From: Solobacterium sp.
GTDB lineage: Bacteria > Bacillota_I > Bacilli_A > Erysipelotrichales > Erysipelotrichaceae
DNA: 33,938 nucleotides
Assembly: GCA_017459725.1 (NCBI GenBank)
Contig: JAFUCL010000073.1
Coordinates: 1 to 33,938, forward strand
Direction: 5' to 3'
This document shows, in pieces, positions 16,209-25,599 of the stretch (the stretch's first letter is position 1; every line of letters starts with the position of its first letter). The notes beneath the pieces are model-generated. The model was given only the letters and a program-made list of their open reading frames with translations, was not told the DNA's origin and did no database searches. A program made the position numbers and the translations under genes.

Positions 16209-17390
16209 ATGAAGATAGGAATAATAACGTTTCATTTCCCTTATAATTGCGGCGCGACTCTGCAGTGTCTAGCACTGCAGACCAAGCTGGAATCATTGGG
16301 ACATGAAGTATGCATCATTAATTACAGACCCTGGTATCATCAGAACCGCTACACACCGATGAAGAATCCGATTTACTGGGGAAAAAAATGTTTTGACAAG
16401 GAAACCCGATCATTTCCAAGAAAAGTTTATAAAGGAATGAAGGGATTCTTTCAGACAGTTTCGTCATGGCGCGGAAATGCTGAAACTAAAATCAAGGATG
16501 CAAAGTTCAGCTCTTTTATACAGAGCAATCTTCACGAAACAAAGGTTTACCGCACCCTGAAGCAGCTGCAGGATAATCCTCCAGCATGCGATGTTTACAT
16601 TTCCGGCAGTGATCAGTTATGGAATGCAGGTCTGACAGACGGCAGTTTTGATGAGGCATACTTTATGAAATTTGGCAGTCCGGAAACAGGCCGGATGACA
16701 TATTCTGTAGGAACGAATTTTGGCAGTCTGCAGAATCCGGAAGCAGTTCTTGAAGACCTGGTAAAAGATATCGATATCATTTCCATAAGGGAAAACAAGT
16801 GGCGTGCCGTCCTGGAAGAGGCTACACATGGTAACAAGGAGATTCATACCGATCTTGATCCTACGCTTCTGCTGAACAAGGAAGATTATTATCCTAAGAT
16901 GTCCGATAAACTGACAAAAAAGGAGCCGTATATCCTGACATATTCAATGCCCAACGAAACGCAGAAACAGATTAACAATGGTGCCCGTCTGCTGGGCAAA
17001 GAGCTCGGTATGAAAGTCATTGACATCAACGGCAACCCCAACGGTATGAACAAGAAGGCCGACGACAGCCGTATCTGCGGACCTGATGAATTCCTGTGGT
17101 ATATGAAGAACGCGGACTATGTTCTGACCAATTCATTCCACGGAACAGCATTCTCACTGATATTCGAAAAACAGTTCATGGTAATTCCGCATTCCATTAC
17201 CGGATACCGTGCTACGGAGCTGTTGGATAAAGTGGGGCTGTCAAGCCGCTATAAGAAGATAACCACGGATGCTGTGGAAGAAATGAAGAAAGAAATCGAT
17301 TATACGCAGATAAGAGACAGGGTTCAAGAACTGCGGCAGGAATCTGTTGATTTCCTTGTTTCCAGTCTGGATAAATTAGGAGATAAATAA
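16209..17390 (+). CDS. polysaccharide pyruvyl transferase family protein
   Basis: A 393-residue member of the polysaccharide pyruvyl transferase family (CsaB/WcaK type). MKIGIITFHFPYNCGATLQC is the N-terminal signature, VYISGSDQLWN the central one, and LTNSFHGTAFSLIFEKQF the C-terminal Rossmann half motif that binds the donor. These enzymes transfer pyruvate from phosphoenolpyruvate to form ketals on glycans, which add negative charge. Some family members have unproven activity. GGAAGGA at 16196-16202 points to ATG 16209 rather than 16194. Its TAA overlaps the ATG of the MenD-like gene (TAATG), so the two are translationally coupled. Confidence 0.88.
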   Translation: MKIGIITFHFPYNCGATLQCLALQTKLESLGHEVCIINYRPWYHQNRYTPMKNPIYWGKKCFDKETRSFPRKVYKGMKGFFQTVSSWRGNAETKIKDAKFSSFIQSNLHETKVYRTLKQLQDNPPACDVYISGSDQLWNAGLTDGSFDEAYFMKFGSPETGRMTYSVGTNFGSLQNPEAVLEDLVKDIDIISIRENKWRAVLEEATHGNKEIHTDLDPTLLLNKEDYYPKMSDKLTKKEPYILTYSMPNETQKQINNGARLLGKELGMKVIDINGNPNGMNKKADDSRICGPDEFLWYMKNADYVLTNSFHGTAFSLIFEKQFMVIPHSITGYRATELLDKVGLSSRYKKITTDAVEEMKKEIDYTQIRDRVQELRQESVDFLVSSLDKLGDK

Positions 17391-19282
17391 TGTATTCAAA
17401 GATTAAAAACATACAGATTATTGTTTCGTTGCTGAAACAGCATAATATACGCCATATTGTTCTTTCGGCGGGTACCCGTCATGTACCGATTGCACATTCC
17501 GTTGAAAATGATTCATTTTTTAAAACCTACTCTGTAGTGGATGAGAGAAGTGCAGGCTACTATGCTCTCGGTCTTGCAAAACAGTTAGGTGAGCCGGTAG
17601 CACTGGCATGCACATCTTCCACGGCAACCTGCAATTATACGCCGGCTGTGGCAGAAGCGTATTTTCAGAAAATCCCGCTGCTGTTTCTGACCGGAGACAG
17701 AGATTCCTATCATCTCAATCAGTTGGAAGACCAGATGATTAATCAAGTGGATATGTACAGAAACTTCTGCAAAAAGTGTGTGGATCTTCCTGTGGTTGAA
17801 ACCGATAAAGATATTTGGTACTGCCAGAGACTGGTAAATGAGGCAATACTGGAACTGAATCATCATGGATGCGGACCGGTGCAGATCAACTTCCATATCA
17901 ACCAGACAATTCAGGATATAGCGGATGCATCGGTTCCTGAGCTTCCTGTATATAACAAAATCGAAAGAGTTGATTTTTCCTGTCCGGAAAATGTATGGCA
18001 GGCCAAAGCAGATTATCTGAAAAAGAAGAATATTCTTGTTGTCGTCGGCAGCCGTGCTCCTGCAACAGATGTTCTTAAAAATGCGATTGATGCATTTGAA
18101 GCAAAATATAATTGTGTGGTCGCAACAGAAAAGCTATCCAACCTGTGGTGCAGCAGTGCCCTGGATACATACTGCATGGCGGAATCCATCAATGGAAATG
18201 TCCTGCGTAAACTTCACATTAATCACGTGATTTTTTTCGGAGGCAACTATCTGTCCAGACTCAAGACTATGCTGAGAGGTATTCATGACAGTTTTGAGAG
18301 CTGGATCATTAATGATGACGGAGCAGTTATGGATCAGTTCCAGAACCTGACCGGAATATTTGAATGTGCACCAGAGGACTTCTTTGCATACTTTGCAGAG
18401 ATGAATCCGGAAGGAAAGAATAACCGTGAGCTTTACAGCGGTATTAAGGCACTCATTGACGGAATCAAGGCAATTGATGCAAAAGCGCTTCCGGCAATGA
18501 TCAACAAGCAGGCAATCGCAGATGCGAAGTTCAAGAAACTTCCGATTCCTGAGGGCAAAGAGCTGCTTCCTGAGAACTATCTGTCTTCTTTCTATGCAAT
18601 GAAGTCTCTTACGGAACGCATTCCTGCGGATTCACTGCTGCATCTGAGCATTCTGAACAGTACACGTATTACACAGCTGTTCAAACTGAAAGACAGGGTT
18701 CAGGTATACAGTAATCTCGGAACAGATGGTATTGACGGAAGTATGTCAACGTTCCTGGGACAGTCCCGGGCGGAAAGTGATAAAGCCTGCTATCTGGTAA
18801 TCGGAGATCTGAGCTTTTTCTATGACATGAATTCCGCAGGTATCCGTAATATAGGGAAAAATGTACATATTCTGCTGATTAATAACAGCGGTGGTGCGGA
18901 ATTCTATTTCTCAATGGGTCCCAAACTTCTGCCGAATATTGATATGCATATTTCAGCAGCGCATAATCATCGTGCTAAGGAGTGGGTTGAGGCAAATGGC
19001 TTCAAGTACTATTCTGCGACCGGCATTGATGAATTCGATAAAGTTATCGATGAATTTGCGGCAAATGATCATGATGCGCCGGCAATTCTGGAGGTCTTTA
19101 CGGACAAGGAAAGCGATGTTAAGGTTCTTAAGGGCTACAGACGTGCGATTATACAGGATCTTCCCGGTATGAGTACACTGCGTAAGGTAGAAGAGATTCC
19201 TGCAGTGCAGAAGCTTGTGCAGACAGAGGCTGGCCAGACGCTGCGCAGCATGCTGAAGAATAAACTGAAGAAATACCTTTAA
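17390..19282 (+). CDS. MenD-like thiamine diphosphate-dependent enzyme
   Basis: A 630-residue ThDP enzyme with the MenD (SEPHCHC synthase) layout. LSAGTRHVPIA (~25-35) replaces MenD's SPGSRSTPL and keeps Arg30. VDERSAGYYALGLAK holds the cofactor-activating Glu52. TSSTATCNYTPAVAEA and LTGDRD follow the family. The ThDP/metal motif is GDLSFFYDMN (472-481), then NNSGGAEF. MenD joins a 2-oxoglutarate-derived succinyl-semialdehyde unit to isochorismate for menaquinone. Here the neighbours are a pyruvyl transferase, an SDR and a glycan exporter, and no other men gene is in view. It may instead attach a decarboxylated 2-oxo acid unit to a sugar or make an unusual polymer substituent. The family is clear, but the reaction is unknown. 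Confidence 0.85.
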   Translation: MYSKIKNIQIIVSLLKQHNIRHIVLSAGTRHVPIAHSVENDSFFKTYSVVDERSAGYYALGLAKQLGEPVALACTSSTATCNYTPAVAEAYFQKIPLLFLTGDRDSYHLNQLEDQMINQVDMYRNFCKKCVDLPVVETDKDIWYCQRLVNEAILELNHHGCGPVQINFHINQTIQDIADASVPELPVYNKIERVDFSCPENVWQAKADYLKKKNILVVVGSRAPATDVLKNAIDAFEAKYNCVVATEKLSNLWCSSALDTYCMAESINGNVLRKLHINHVIFFGGNYLSRLKTMLRGIHDSFESWIINDDGAVMDQFQNLTGIFECAPEDFFAYFAEMNPEGKNNRELYSGIKALIDGIKAIDAKALPAMINKQAIADAKFKKLPIPEGKELLPENYLSSFYAMKSLTERIPADSLLHLSILNSTRITQLFKLKDRVQVYSNLGTDGIDGSMSTFLGQSRAESDKACYLVIGDLSFFYDMNSAGIRNIGKNVHILLINNSGGAEFYFSMGPKLLPNIDMHISAAHNHRAKEWVEANGFKYYSATGIDEFDKVIDEFAANDHDAPAILEVFTDKESDVKVLKGYRRAIIQDLPGMSTLRKVEEIPAVQKLVQTEAGQTLRSMLKNKLKKYL

Positions 19283-19316
19283 TGAAGCTGAATAAGCTTC
19301 ATTTGGTATTTTTGGG
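19281..19316 (+). terminator. terminator after the MenD-like gene
   Basis: AATGAAGCT (19281-19289) pairs perfectly with AGCTTCATT (19295-19303) around GAATA, followed by TGGTATTTTTG. It overlaps the TAA stop. The interrupted T tract suggests partial readthrough into the SDR gene. A possible -10 for block 3 is TAGAAT at 19351-19356, with no good -35. Confidence 0.65.
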
Positions 19317-19444
19317 TTTCATAAGAATACTGAATAACACGTATAGATATTAGAATTACACTTATGTAATGGAAATGTGGTAAGATGATTGTCACCGTGG
19401 ACATTATGTAGAAACAGTCCGCAGGCAGGAAAGGAATGATTCTG

Positions 19445-20281
19445 ATGGGTTTGAAAAGCTATATTAAAAGAGGCATTACCTACATTACGAAAGGCGTACC
19501 TAACAAGATTGTAAAGGTTAATATCGCCCAGATCGAATATGGAGGGGTTCTGAAAGGAAAGAAGGTATTGATTACCGGCGGTTCCCGCGGCCTCGGCTTT
19601 GAAATTGCCAAAAAATGTCTGCATGAACAGGCACTTGTGACCATTACGGGAAGAAAAATGGAAACACTGCAGGAAGCAAAAGAAAAACTCGGCAATCCTG
19701 AGAACCTTTTCCTGGTGGAGCATGATATTACAAAATACGAGACCGATGATGATGCAGTATATCAGGCCAGAAAAGCAATGGGTGGTATCGATATTCTCGT
19801 AAATAATGCAGGTGTATCGGTTCATAATATTGATTACAGCTCCTGTACGGAAGATATGTGGGATTACCAGATGGATACCAATCTGAAAGGGACTTATTTC
19901 TTCACGCAGGCATTTATGAAGTATTACAACGAAGTCGGAAAGAATTCGGGCAACATTATCAATATGGTATCTGAACGGGGTATGTATGGTGATGATGTTC
20001 CGTATGGTCTTGCTAAAAGGGCATTGATCAGTTATACGGAAGGTATGGCAAAGAAGCTGATTCTTAAGGGAATCCGCGTAAATGCAATTGCACCGGGTGT
20101 GACCGCTACCGAAATGACAGGCTATGATCCTGAAGGAAATCTGTTCAGACCGTATACACGTGGCAGAAGGGTATTCCTGGCTGAGGAAATTGCAGAAGTG
20201 GCCGTTTTCCTGATGACAGATGCTTCCAACTGCATTTCCGGGCAGGTGATAGTCTGCAATGAAGGAAATACACTGAGGTAA
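19445..20281 (+). CDS. short-chain dehydrogenase/reductase
   Basis: A 278-residue classical SDR. After a ~38-residue basic leader, TGGSRGLG binds the cofactor, NNAG follows, and the active site is Ser in NMVSERG with Tyr and Lys in YGLAK. The end (NCISGQVIVCNEGNTL) is the usual SDR tail. GGAAAGGA at 19428-19435 fits ATG 19445 better than ATG 19436. The N-terminal basic, amphipathic stretch is longer than usual and could sit on the membrane. Encoded just after the MenD-like enzyme and just before the exporter, it may reduce the ketone that a ThDP carboligation leaves behind. That pairing is inference. Confidence 0.88.
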   Translation: MGLKSYIKRGITYITKGVPNKIVKVNIAQIEYGGVLKGKKVLITGGSRGLGFEIAKKCLHEQALVTITGRKMETLQEAKEKLGNPENLFLVEHDITKYETDDDAVYQARKAMGGIDILVNNAGVSVHNIDYSSCTEDMWDYQMDTNLKGTYFFTQAFMKYYNEVGKNSGNIINMVSERGMYGDDVPYGLAKRALISYTEGMAKKLILKGIRVNAIAPGVTATEMTGYDPEGNLFRPYTRGRRVFLAEEIAEVAVFLMTDASNCISGQVIVCNEGNTLR

Positions 20282-20283
20282 TA

Positions 20284-21060
20284 ATGAAGAATCAGATAAA
20301 AACATTTTTGCGTTATCGTGAGTTTATTAAAGAATTAGTGATTAAGGGTGTAAAGCTTAAATACAGACGCTCTTATCTGGGGGTTGTTTGGTCACTGATT
20401 GAACCGCTGCTGACAATGATTGTTTTGACAGTGGTATTCGGAACATTGCTGGGAAATACGGACAGAACATATCCGGTTTTCATTCTCTGCGGAAGACTCC
20501 TGTTCAGCATGTTTTCAACTGGTACAAACTCCGCAATGCGTTCAATCAGCAGCAATGCAGCTATGCTGAAGAAGGTATATGTGCCTAAGTATATGTTCCC
20601 GTTATCGTCAGTACTTTTTAACTATGTCATTTTCCTTCTGTCATTGATTGTGCTGATTCCGGTATCTATAGTTCTGAAAGTATATCCTACCTGGAATTTA
20701 CTGCTCGCACTGCTTCCGCTGTTGAACATACTGTTGCTGACTCTTGGCGTTGGTCTGATTCTGTCCACTTATGCAGTGTTCTTCCGGGATCTTGAATATC
20801 TTTGGAGTGTATTGCTCACTTTAATTATGTATATTTCCGCTATTTTCTATCAGCCGACCAAGCTGCTGGAATCAAAGTATGCGGCTATACTGCAGTACAA
20901 TCCTTTGTTCTGCATTATAGATAATTTCCGCAGTGCAGTCTTTTCTTCTGAATTCAACTGGGGGAATATGTTCTATTCCCTCGGATTTAATGTAGTGATT
21001 CTGGCAATCGGTTTGTACGTATTCAGAAGAAATCAGGACAAGTTCATTCTGCATATTTAG
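20284..21060 (+). CDS. ABC-2 type polysaccharide export permease (Wzm/TagG-like)
   Basis: A 258-residue membrane protein with six predicted helices. The N-terminal amphipathic stretch with LKYRRSYLGVVWSLIEPL is the signature of ABC-2 polysaccharide and teichoic-acid exporters. FRDLEYLWSVLLTLIMYISAIFY is the conserved late segment. It should form the channel half of the exporter whose ATPase is encoded next. The gene begins two bases after the SDR stop. Substrate: the undecaprenyl-linked polymer made by this locus (inferred). Confidence 0.92.
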   Translation: MKNQIKTFLRYREFIKELVIKGVKLKYRRSYLGVVWSLIEPLLTMIVLTVVFGTLLGNTDRTYPVFILCGRLLFSMFSTGTNSAMRSISSNAAMLKKVYVPKYMFPLSSVLFNYVIFLLSLIVLIPVSIVLKVYPTWNLLLALLPLLNILLLTLGVGLILSTYAVFFRDLEYLWSVLLTLIMYISAIFYQPTKLLESKYAAILQYNPLFCIIDNFRSAVFSSEFNWGNMFYSLGFNVVILAIGLYVFRRNQDKFILHI

Positions 21061-21070
21061 GGGTTGTCAT

Positions 21071-21814
21071 ATGAATAACGATGTTGCTGTAAAAGTGAGT
21101 GATCTGAGTATCAAGTTTAATCTGAGCTCGGAAAAGATAGACAGTATCAAAGAGTTTGTCATTAAAACGCTGAAGGGTGAGATTAAGTATGATGAATTCT
21201 GGGCACTGCAGAACATAAATTTTGAGATTAATAGAGGTGACCGTTTGGGCATATTAGGCTTGAACGGATCCGGTAAAAGTACACTGCTGAAAGTGATTGC
21301 GGATGTGTATAAGCCGACTGAAGGAAAAGTATATAAAAAGGGAAAAGTAGTTCCTTTGATTGAACTTGGAGCTGGTTTTGATCCGCAGTATACGGGACGT
21401 GAGAATATTTTCCTATATGGCTCGGTCATGGGTATGAAAAGGTCTTTTCTTACCGAAAAATATGATGAAATCGTGGAGTTTTCGGAACTGGAGCGTTTCA
21501 TTGATGTTCCGCTGAAAAACTATTCTTCCGGCATGCGGGCCAGACTTGGTTTTTCCATTGCAACCGTGATCAAACCCGAAATACTGATACTGGATGAGAT
21601 ATTGTCTGTCGGCGATGCTAAATTCAGAAAGAAATGTGAAGGCCGTATCGCTGATCTGATTGAGACAGGTGTTACAATTCTTTTCGTTTCCCATTCCATT
21701 GATCAGGTGATGAATATCTGCAATAAAGCAATGATCCTGGATAAGGGAAAGATGGTGGCTTTCGGTCCTGCAGATAAAGTGGCGAAATACTACAATGAGA
21801 GAATTGTGGCATAG
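21071..21814 (+). CDS. ABC exporter ATPase (Wzt/TagH-like, no glycan-binding domain)
   Basis: A 247-residue ATPase. Walker A is GLNGSGKST, the signature loop YSSGMRARLGFS, Walker B ILILDEILSVGDAKF, and the switch His lies in FVSHS. The long N-terminal lead-in before Walker A and the RENIFLYGSVMG insert are typical of polysaccharide/teichoic exporters. It ends soon after the ATPase fold, so the C-terminal carbohydrate-binding domain of long Wzt proteins is missing. The next gene's Fn3 protein might supply that function. AGGGG at 21059-21063 precedes ATG 21071. Confidence 0.92.
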   Translation: MNNDVAVKVSDLSIKFNLSSEKIDSIKEFVIKTLKGEIKYDEFWALQNINFEINRGDRLGILGLNGSGKSTLLKVIADVYKPTEGKVYKKGKVVPLIELGAGFDPQYTGRENIFLYGSVMGMKRSFLTEKYDEIVEFSELERFIDVPLKNYSSGMRARLGFSIATVIKPEILILDEILSVGDAKFRKKCEGRIADLIETGVTILFVSHSIDQVMNICNKAMILDKGKMVAFGPADKVAKYYNERIVA

Positions 21815-21826
21815 TTAGGAGTTGTG

Positions 21827-22849
21827 ATGGCAGATTTAAAGACGGAGGAATATTATACGAGAATTCAGGATCTCATTGATGCCAATGATGTCCTGGTTTC
21901 AACAGACGCAAAAGTCAAAAACTGCGAGCGCATAGCCAGGTTGTGTGATACTCTCGGTACATATAAAGACTGTGAAATTATCAAGAAGAAGTATACGGAA
22001 AAGGCTGAAGCGGAAAGATATATAGGCCTTGAAAAGCAGTATTGTGACTGTCTGATTAAATTCAAAAACGCTGACTCAATTGATACATACACAAACGCAG
22101 AAATTCTGTTGAAGCAGTTAGGTGCATATAAAAATGCAAAAGAGCTGGCTGATCTGTGTCATAAAAAGGCGCTGAAAATGAAGCTGAAGAAACAAATCGC
22201 ACTATGGATCAGAATTCTGATACTGGTTCTATTTGTTTCCGGGTTAGCCATGGCTTTGCTGTCAACATTCCACAGGGGGGATGAGCAGCATAATATTACT
22301 GTCACCAATGTTGCGAAAGGAATTAGAATTACTCCTGCCGATCCGGATTATATCGGCAGTTATGTTATCTATAGGGAAGTCTATAATGTGAAGACAAAAG
22401 ACTGGAGTAAAGCTGAGCGGATCGGGAGTACTGCAGCCGATGCCTTTTACACTGATGAGAACGTATATCCCGGGACAATGTACAGGTATGCTGCAGTTGA
22501 AGAGGATAACGCTGAGCAGAGTCCTGAATACTTTACAAGTATGGTCAGAATCACTACAAGAGAAATCGTTGAACTGATGAGCGATACACCGTCTTCATTT
22601 ACTGTGAGATGGTCCGGGAGCACTGTTTTCACAGGTTATCAGATTCAGTATACAGATGAGGAAGGTTCCTTCAGCAAGGCTGAAAATGTACTGATCGACA
22701 GTAAAGACAAATACTCAACCAGAATTGACGGACTGACAGAAAATGCGACTTATTATGTAAGAGTACGAAGCTATCATAGAATGAATAATACACTTTACTA
22801 CGGAGGCTGGAGCCCGACTGTCGGTGTAACTCTGGCCAGTGAAGAGTAG
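21827..22849 (+). CDS. membrane-anchored protein with cytoplasmic helical repeats and two Fn3 domains
   Basis: A 340-residue protein of unknown role. Residues 1-~120 are charged and helical with two LGxYK repeats (LGTYKDCEII and LGAYKNAKEL, each followed by Cys or Lys), like short TPR/Sel1 units. One membrane helix spans ~124-148. Residues ~155-340 lie outside and form two Fn3-like domains with the same words as the secreted proteins downstream (VIYREVYN, FTGYQIQY, YYVRVRSYHRMNNTLYYGGW). TAGGAG before ATG 21827 sets the start; GTG 21824 is possible. Position right after the exporter ATPase and the shared Fn3 pair suggest it handles or docks the exported polymer. I know no characterised homologue. 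Confidence 0.75.
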   Translation: MADLKTEEYYTRIQDLIDANDVLVSTDAKVKNCERIARLCDTLGTYKDCEIIKKKYTEKAEAERYIGLEKQYCDCLIKFKNADSIDTYTNAEILLKQLGAYKNAKELADLCHKKALKMKLKKQIALWIRILILVLFVSGLAMALLSTFHRGDEQHNITVTNVAKGIRITPADPDYIGSYVIYREVYNVKTKDWSKAERIGSTAADAFYTDENVYPGTMYRYAAVEEDNAEQSPEYFTSMVRITTREIVELMSDTPSSFTVRWSGSTVFTGYQIQYTDEEGSFSKAENVLIDSKDKYSTRIDGLTENATYYVRVRSYHRMNNTLYYGGWSPTVGVTLASEE

Positions 22850-22874
22850 GTGCTATCAGTAGGAGGCAAGAAAT

Positions 22875-25544
22875 ATGAAGCCTGATATTTCAGTGATCAT
22901 ACCATTATATAACTGTGCTGATACGGTTCGGTTTATGCTTGATGCAATACTTGCACAGACCAAAAAAAATGTTGAATACCTTTGTGTGGATGACGGTTCC
23001 ACAGATGCTACACCGGAAATACTGAGAGAGTATGCCGAAAAGTGTGCAGATATCAAAATAATCCGGAATGAACGTAACAGCGGCGTAATGATGAGCCGGA
23101 AAAATGCTGTTTCTGTTTCTGAAGGAAAATACCTGATGTTCGCAGATGGTGACGATACAATGAGTCCGGAATTCTGTGCAAAGGCATTTGAGGCGATTGA
23201 ACGGGAACAGACCGATGTGGTTCAGTTTTCGGCAACAATCAATTATGTCAGTGGACTGACCGAGGATGGTATTGCGACCGGCAGTAAAACGATGCATTCA
23301 AATCCGAAATCCGGGATTCATACGGATACCAATCTGCTCAGTTCAGACTGCTGGAAGAGCAAAACGTATATATACTACATGTGGAATAAGATCTACAACG
23401 GTGATCTGGTCCGCAAAGTATATAAAGAAATGATTGATGGCAGAACAGTCGGAGATGACTATTACTTCAATATGCTTTTCTCACTATATGCCTCCAGCTA
23501 TGCAAGCATTGATGATGTTTTATATGAATACAATTTCGGAGAAGGTGTATCTTCTCTGCAGAGGGTTAATACCCAGCAACTTGAAATCTTCCTCGCTCCC
23601 AGAGAGTTCTGCAGACATATGGAAGAAAGACTTGCAGAAGAACCCGAGGATTACTCTGCTTATATTTTGGCTGCCAACAGACACTTTATCAGTGATGCTC
23701 TGGTCAGATTGAAACTCATGGATGAAAGGAATCTTTCAGAAGCCTTTTCACGTATTGTTGAGGTATGGGGACTCGGTAAAGTGACGGATACTGTTTACAG
23801 TACGTCTGTTCAGGGCAGAAATGAACTGATTGAAGTTTTGTCACATATCGATTATTTTAAACGTCCGGTCCTGCAGAACGAAAAACCGATGACTGTTGCC
23901 AGCTATTATCCTAAGCTTTCAAACGGTGGCGTGGAACGGGTAATGTGCAATATATGCTCTATGCTTGCCGAAATGAAGGACGACAGCGGAGATGCAGAAT
24001 ACAATGTCATCATTATTACCGACGAAAAAAATGAGGATTACAACAGTATAAGTGAATATGCCTACAGTGATAAGATCAGAAGAATGTATTTGCCAGCAGT
24101 AAAACCTGGAGAATCTTTTGAACCGCGTTTTGAAGCATGGAACAGAATCATTGATGAGTGTGGTATAGACGCAGTTATTGAGAATATCTGGGCAGATACC
24201 TCATTTATTGCAGATGCTGTATGTATCAAGGGTAACAAGCGTCATCCGATGCTGATCAATCACTTCCACAATTTTGTCGGTGAAATGTTCCGCTTCAGAA
24301 ATGCCCTTGCAGAATACAGCACCAAGTTCTGGCAGTTTATCGACGGTGTTGTTGTGCTTTCTGAGACAGACAAGAGATTTGTTGAAGCATTTACCCGAAA
24401 TGTGGCTTATATCCCTAATCCGATGACATTTGCTTCCGGATCTGCAGAATCCAAGTATGAGGATAACTACATTCTGTGGGCAGGACGTTTCGCTGAGGAA
24501 AAGCATCCTGAGGAAGCGGTCATAATGATGAGCTCATTGGTAAAGAAAAACCCGCAGGCAATGCTTCATATGGTAGGTACCGGAAAAGAGGAAATCGTAG
24601 AACGCGTGAAGAATGCAGTTGTATCACTCGGTCTTGAGAATAATGTTGTTTTTGAAGGCTTTTCTGAAAGCATGGATGAGTATTACAGTAAAGCCGCGGT
24701 GTTTGTAAGTACTTCCTCTACGGAAGGGTATCCGCTTACCTTTTACGAAGCAATCTCTTTTGGGGTCCCTGTAGTTATGTATGATCTGCCTTGGCTTACG
24801 TTTGCTGAGGATGGTAGAGGAGCTGTAACAGTACCACAGAAACGTACCATTCAGCTGGCTGATGAACTGTCAAGGATCCTGAGTGATGGTAAATACAGAA
24901 AAGAACTCTCAGATAAGGCCCTTGCTCATGCGAATGATGTCAGAGCAACGGATATTCCTTTGAAATGGAAGGAATATTTGGATGCAGTTAACGTAAATCC
25001 TGAGCATGGAAGTGAAAACAATGCTGAGAATATCCTGTTCCGGATGATCACAAAAAAGCAGAATGAAAGCAAGATCTACTGGAATGATGAATATGAATCA
25101 GTTCTTTCACAGACAAAAACATATCGCAGTAAGCTTGATGAAAGCAGGAGCAGAATCGATAATCTGAGACAAGAAGCTTCAGCTAACTGGCAGGCGAGGA
25201 ACAAAGCAGTAGAAGAAGCTGCTGCGAACTGGCAGGCCAGAAACAAGGCGGTAGAGGAAGCTTCAGCCAACTGGCAGGCAAGAAACAAAGCGATTGAGGA
25301 AAAGAATGCTGCACTGCGCGACAAGAGAGCTGCGGAGCAGGAACTGGCTTTGCTGCAGACTGAGAACAGAAAGCTGCAGGATACCTATGAAAACCTGTTG
25401 GACAGAAATACTTCTTTGGAACAGAACTACAATGCGCTGGAAGGTCAGTTCACAGAGATGGCGAAAGACTACAAAGAAATTACAGAACACTGGTCTTATA
25501 AACTGTTCGGCAAAAAGAAAGCCGGAAATCAGAGCAATAAGTGA
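22875..25544 (+). CDS. bifunctional GT2-GT4 glycosyltransferase with coiled-coil tail
   Basis: An 889-residue fusion. Residues ~1-330 are GT2 (SVIIPLYNCADTV, DDGSTDATPEI, metal motif FADGDD). Residues ~345-715 are a GT-B, GT4-type enzyme (YYPKLSNGGVERV, LWAGRFAEEKHPEEA, the EGFSES turn and STSSTEGYPLTFYEA with its conserved Glu pair region). From ~735 a long coiled coil begins, including three 14-residue repeats (768-809), and ends in EHWSYKLFGKKK, a basic tail resembling ends of large polymer synthases. It probably adds two successive sugars. The coil may set spacing or oligomer state. AGGAGG at 22860-22865 gives ATG 22875. Confidence 0.9.
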   Translation: MKPDISVIIPLYNCADTVRFMLDAILAQTKKNVEYLCVDDGSTDATPEILREYAEKCADIKIIRNERNSGVMMSRKNAVSVSEGKYLMFADGDDTMSPEFCAKAFEAIEREQTDVVQFSATINYVSGLTEDGIATGSKTMHSNPKSGIHTDTNLLSSDCWKSKTYIYYMWNKIYNGDLVRKVYKEMIDGRTVGDDYYFNMLFSLYASSYASIDDVLYEYNFGEGVSSLQRVNTQQLEIFLAPREFCRHMEERLAEEPEDYSAYILAANRHFISDALVRLKLMDERNLSEAFSRIVEVWGLGKVTDTVYSTSVQGRNELIEVLSHIDYFKRPVLQNEKPMTVASYYPKLSNGGVERVMCNICSMLAEMKDDSGDAEYNVIIITDEKNEDYNSISEYAYSDKIRRMYLPAVKPGESFEPRFEAWNRIIDECGIDAVIENIWADTSFIADAVCIKGNKRHPMLINHFHNFVGEMFRFRNALAEYSTKFWQFIDGVVVLSETDKRFVEAFTRNVAYIPNPMTFASGSAESKYEDNYILWAGRFAEEKHPEEAVIMMSSLVKKNPQAMLHMVGTGKEEIVERVKNAVVSLGLENNVVFEGFSESMDEYYSKAAVFVSTSSTEGYPLTFYEAISFGVPVVMYDLPWLTFAEDGRGAVTVPQKRTIQLADELSRILSDGKYRKELSDKALAHANDVRATDIPLKWKEYLDAVNVNPEHGSENNAENILFRMITKKQNESKIYWNDEYESVLSQTKTYRSKLDESRSRIDNLRQEASANWQARNKAVEEAAANWQARNKAVEEASANWQARNKAIEEKNAALRDKRAAEQELALLQTENRKLQDTYENLLDRNTSLEQNYNALEGQFTEMAKDYKEITEHWSYKLFGKKKAGNQSNK
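25176..25301 (+). repeat. three 42-bp coding repeats (14 residues each)
   Basis: Residues 768-781, 782-795 and 796-809 of the GT2-GT4 fusion repeat (A)(S/A)ANWQARNKA(V/I)EE. Fourteen residues are two heptads, so units can be gained or lost without breaking the coiled coil. The DNA copies differ at several third positions, so this is not a very recent slippage. Confidence 0.85.
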
Positions 25545-25599
25545 TTATTCTCTGCCAGCCGGCCTGATGTTTGTCAGTGACGCAAATACGGAGTGAATT

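Noticed and set aside
19319..20305. 328-residue open frame on the minus strand
   Set aside because: It mirrors the SDR gene. The Cys/His/Phe-rich composition is that of a shadow frame.
25176..25301. 42-bp repeats considered as a CRISPR-like or satellite array
   Set aside because: The copies are contiguous, in frame and encode a two-heptad coiled-coil unit; there are no spacers.
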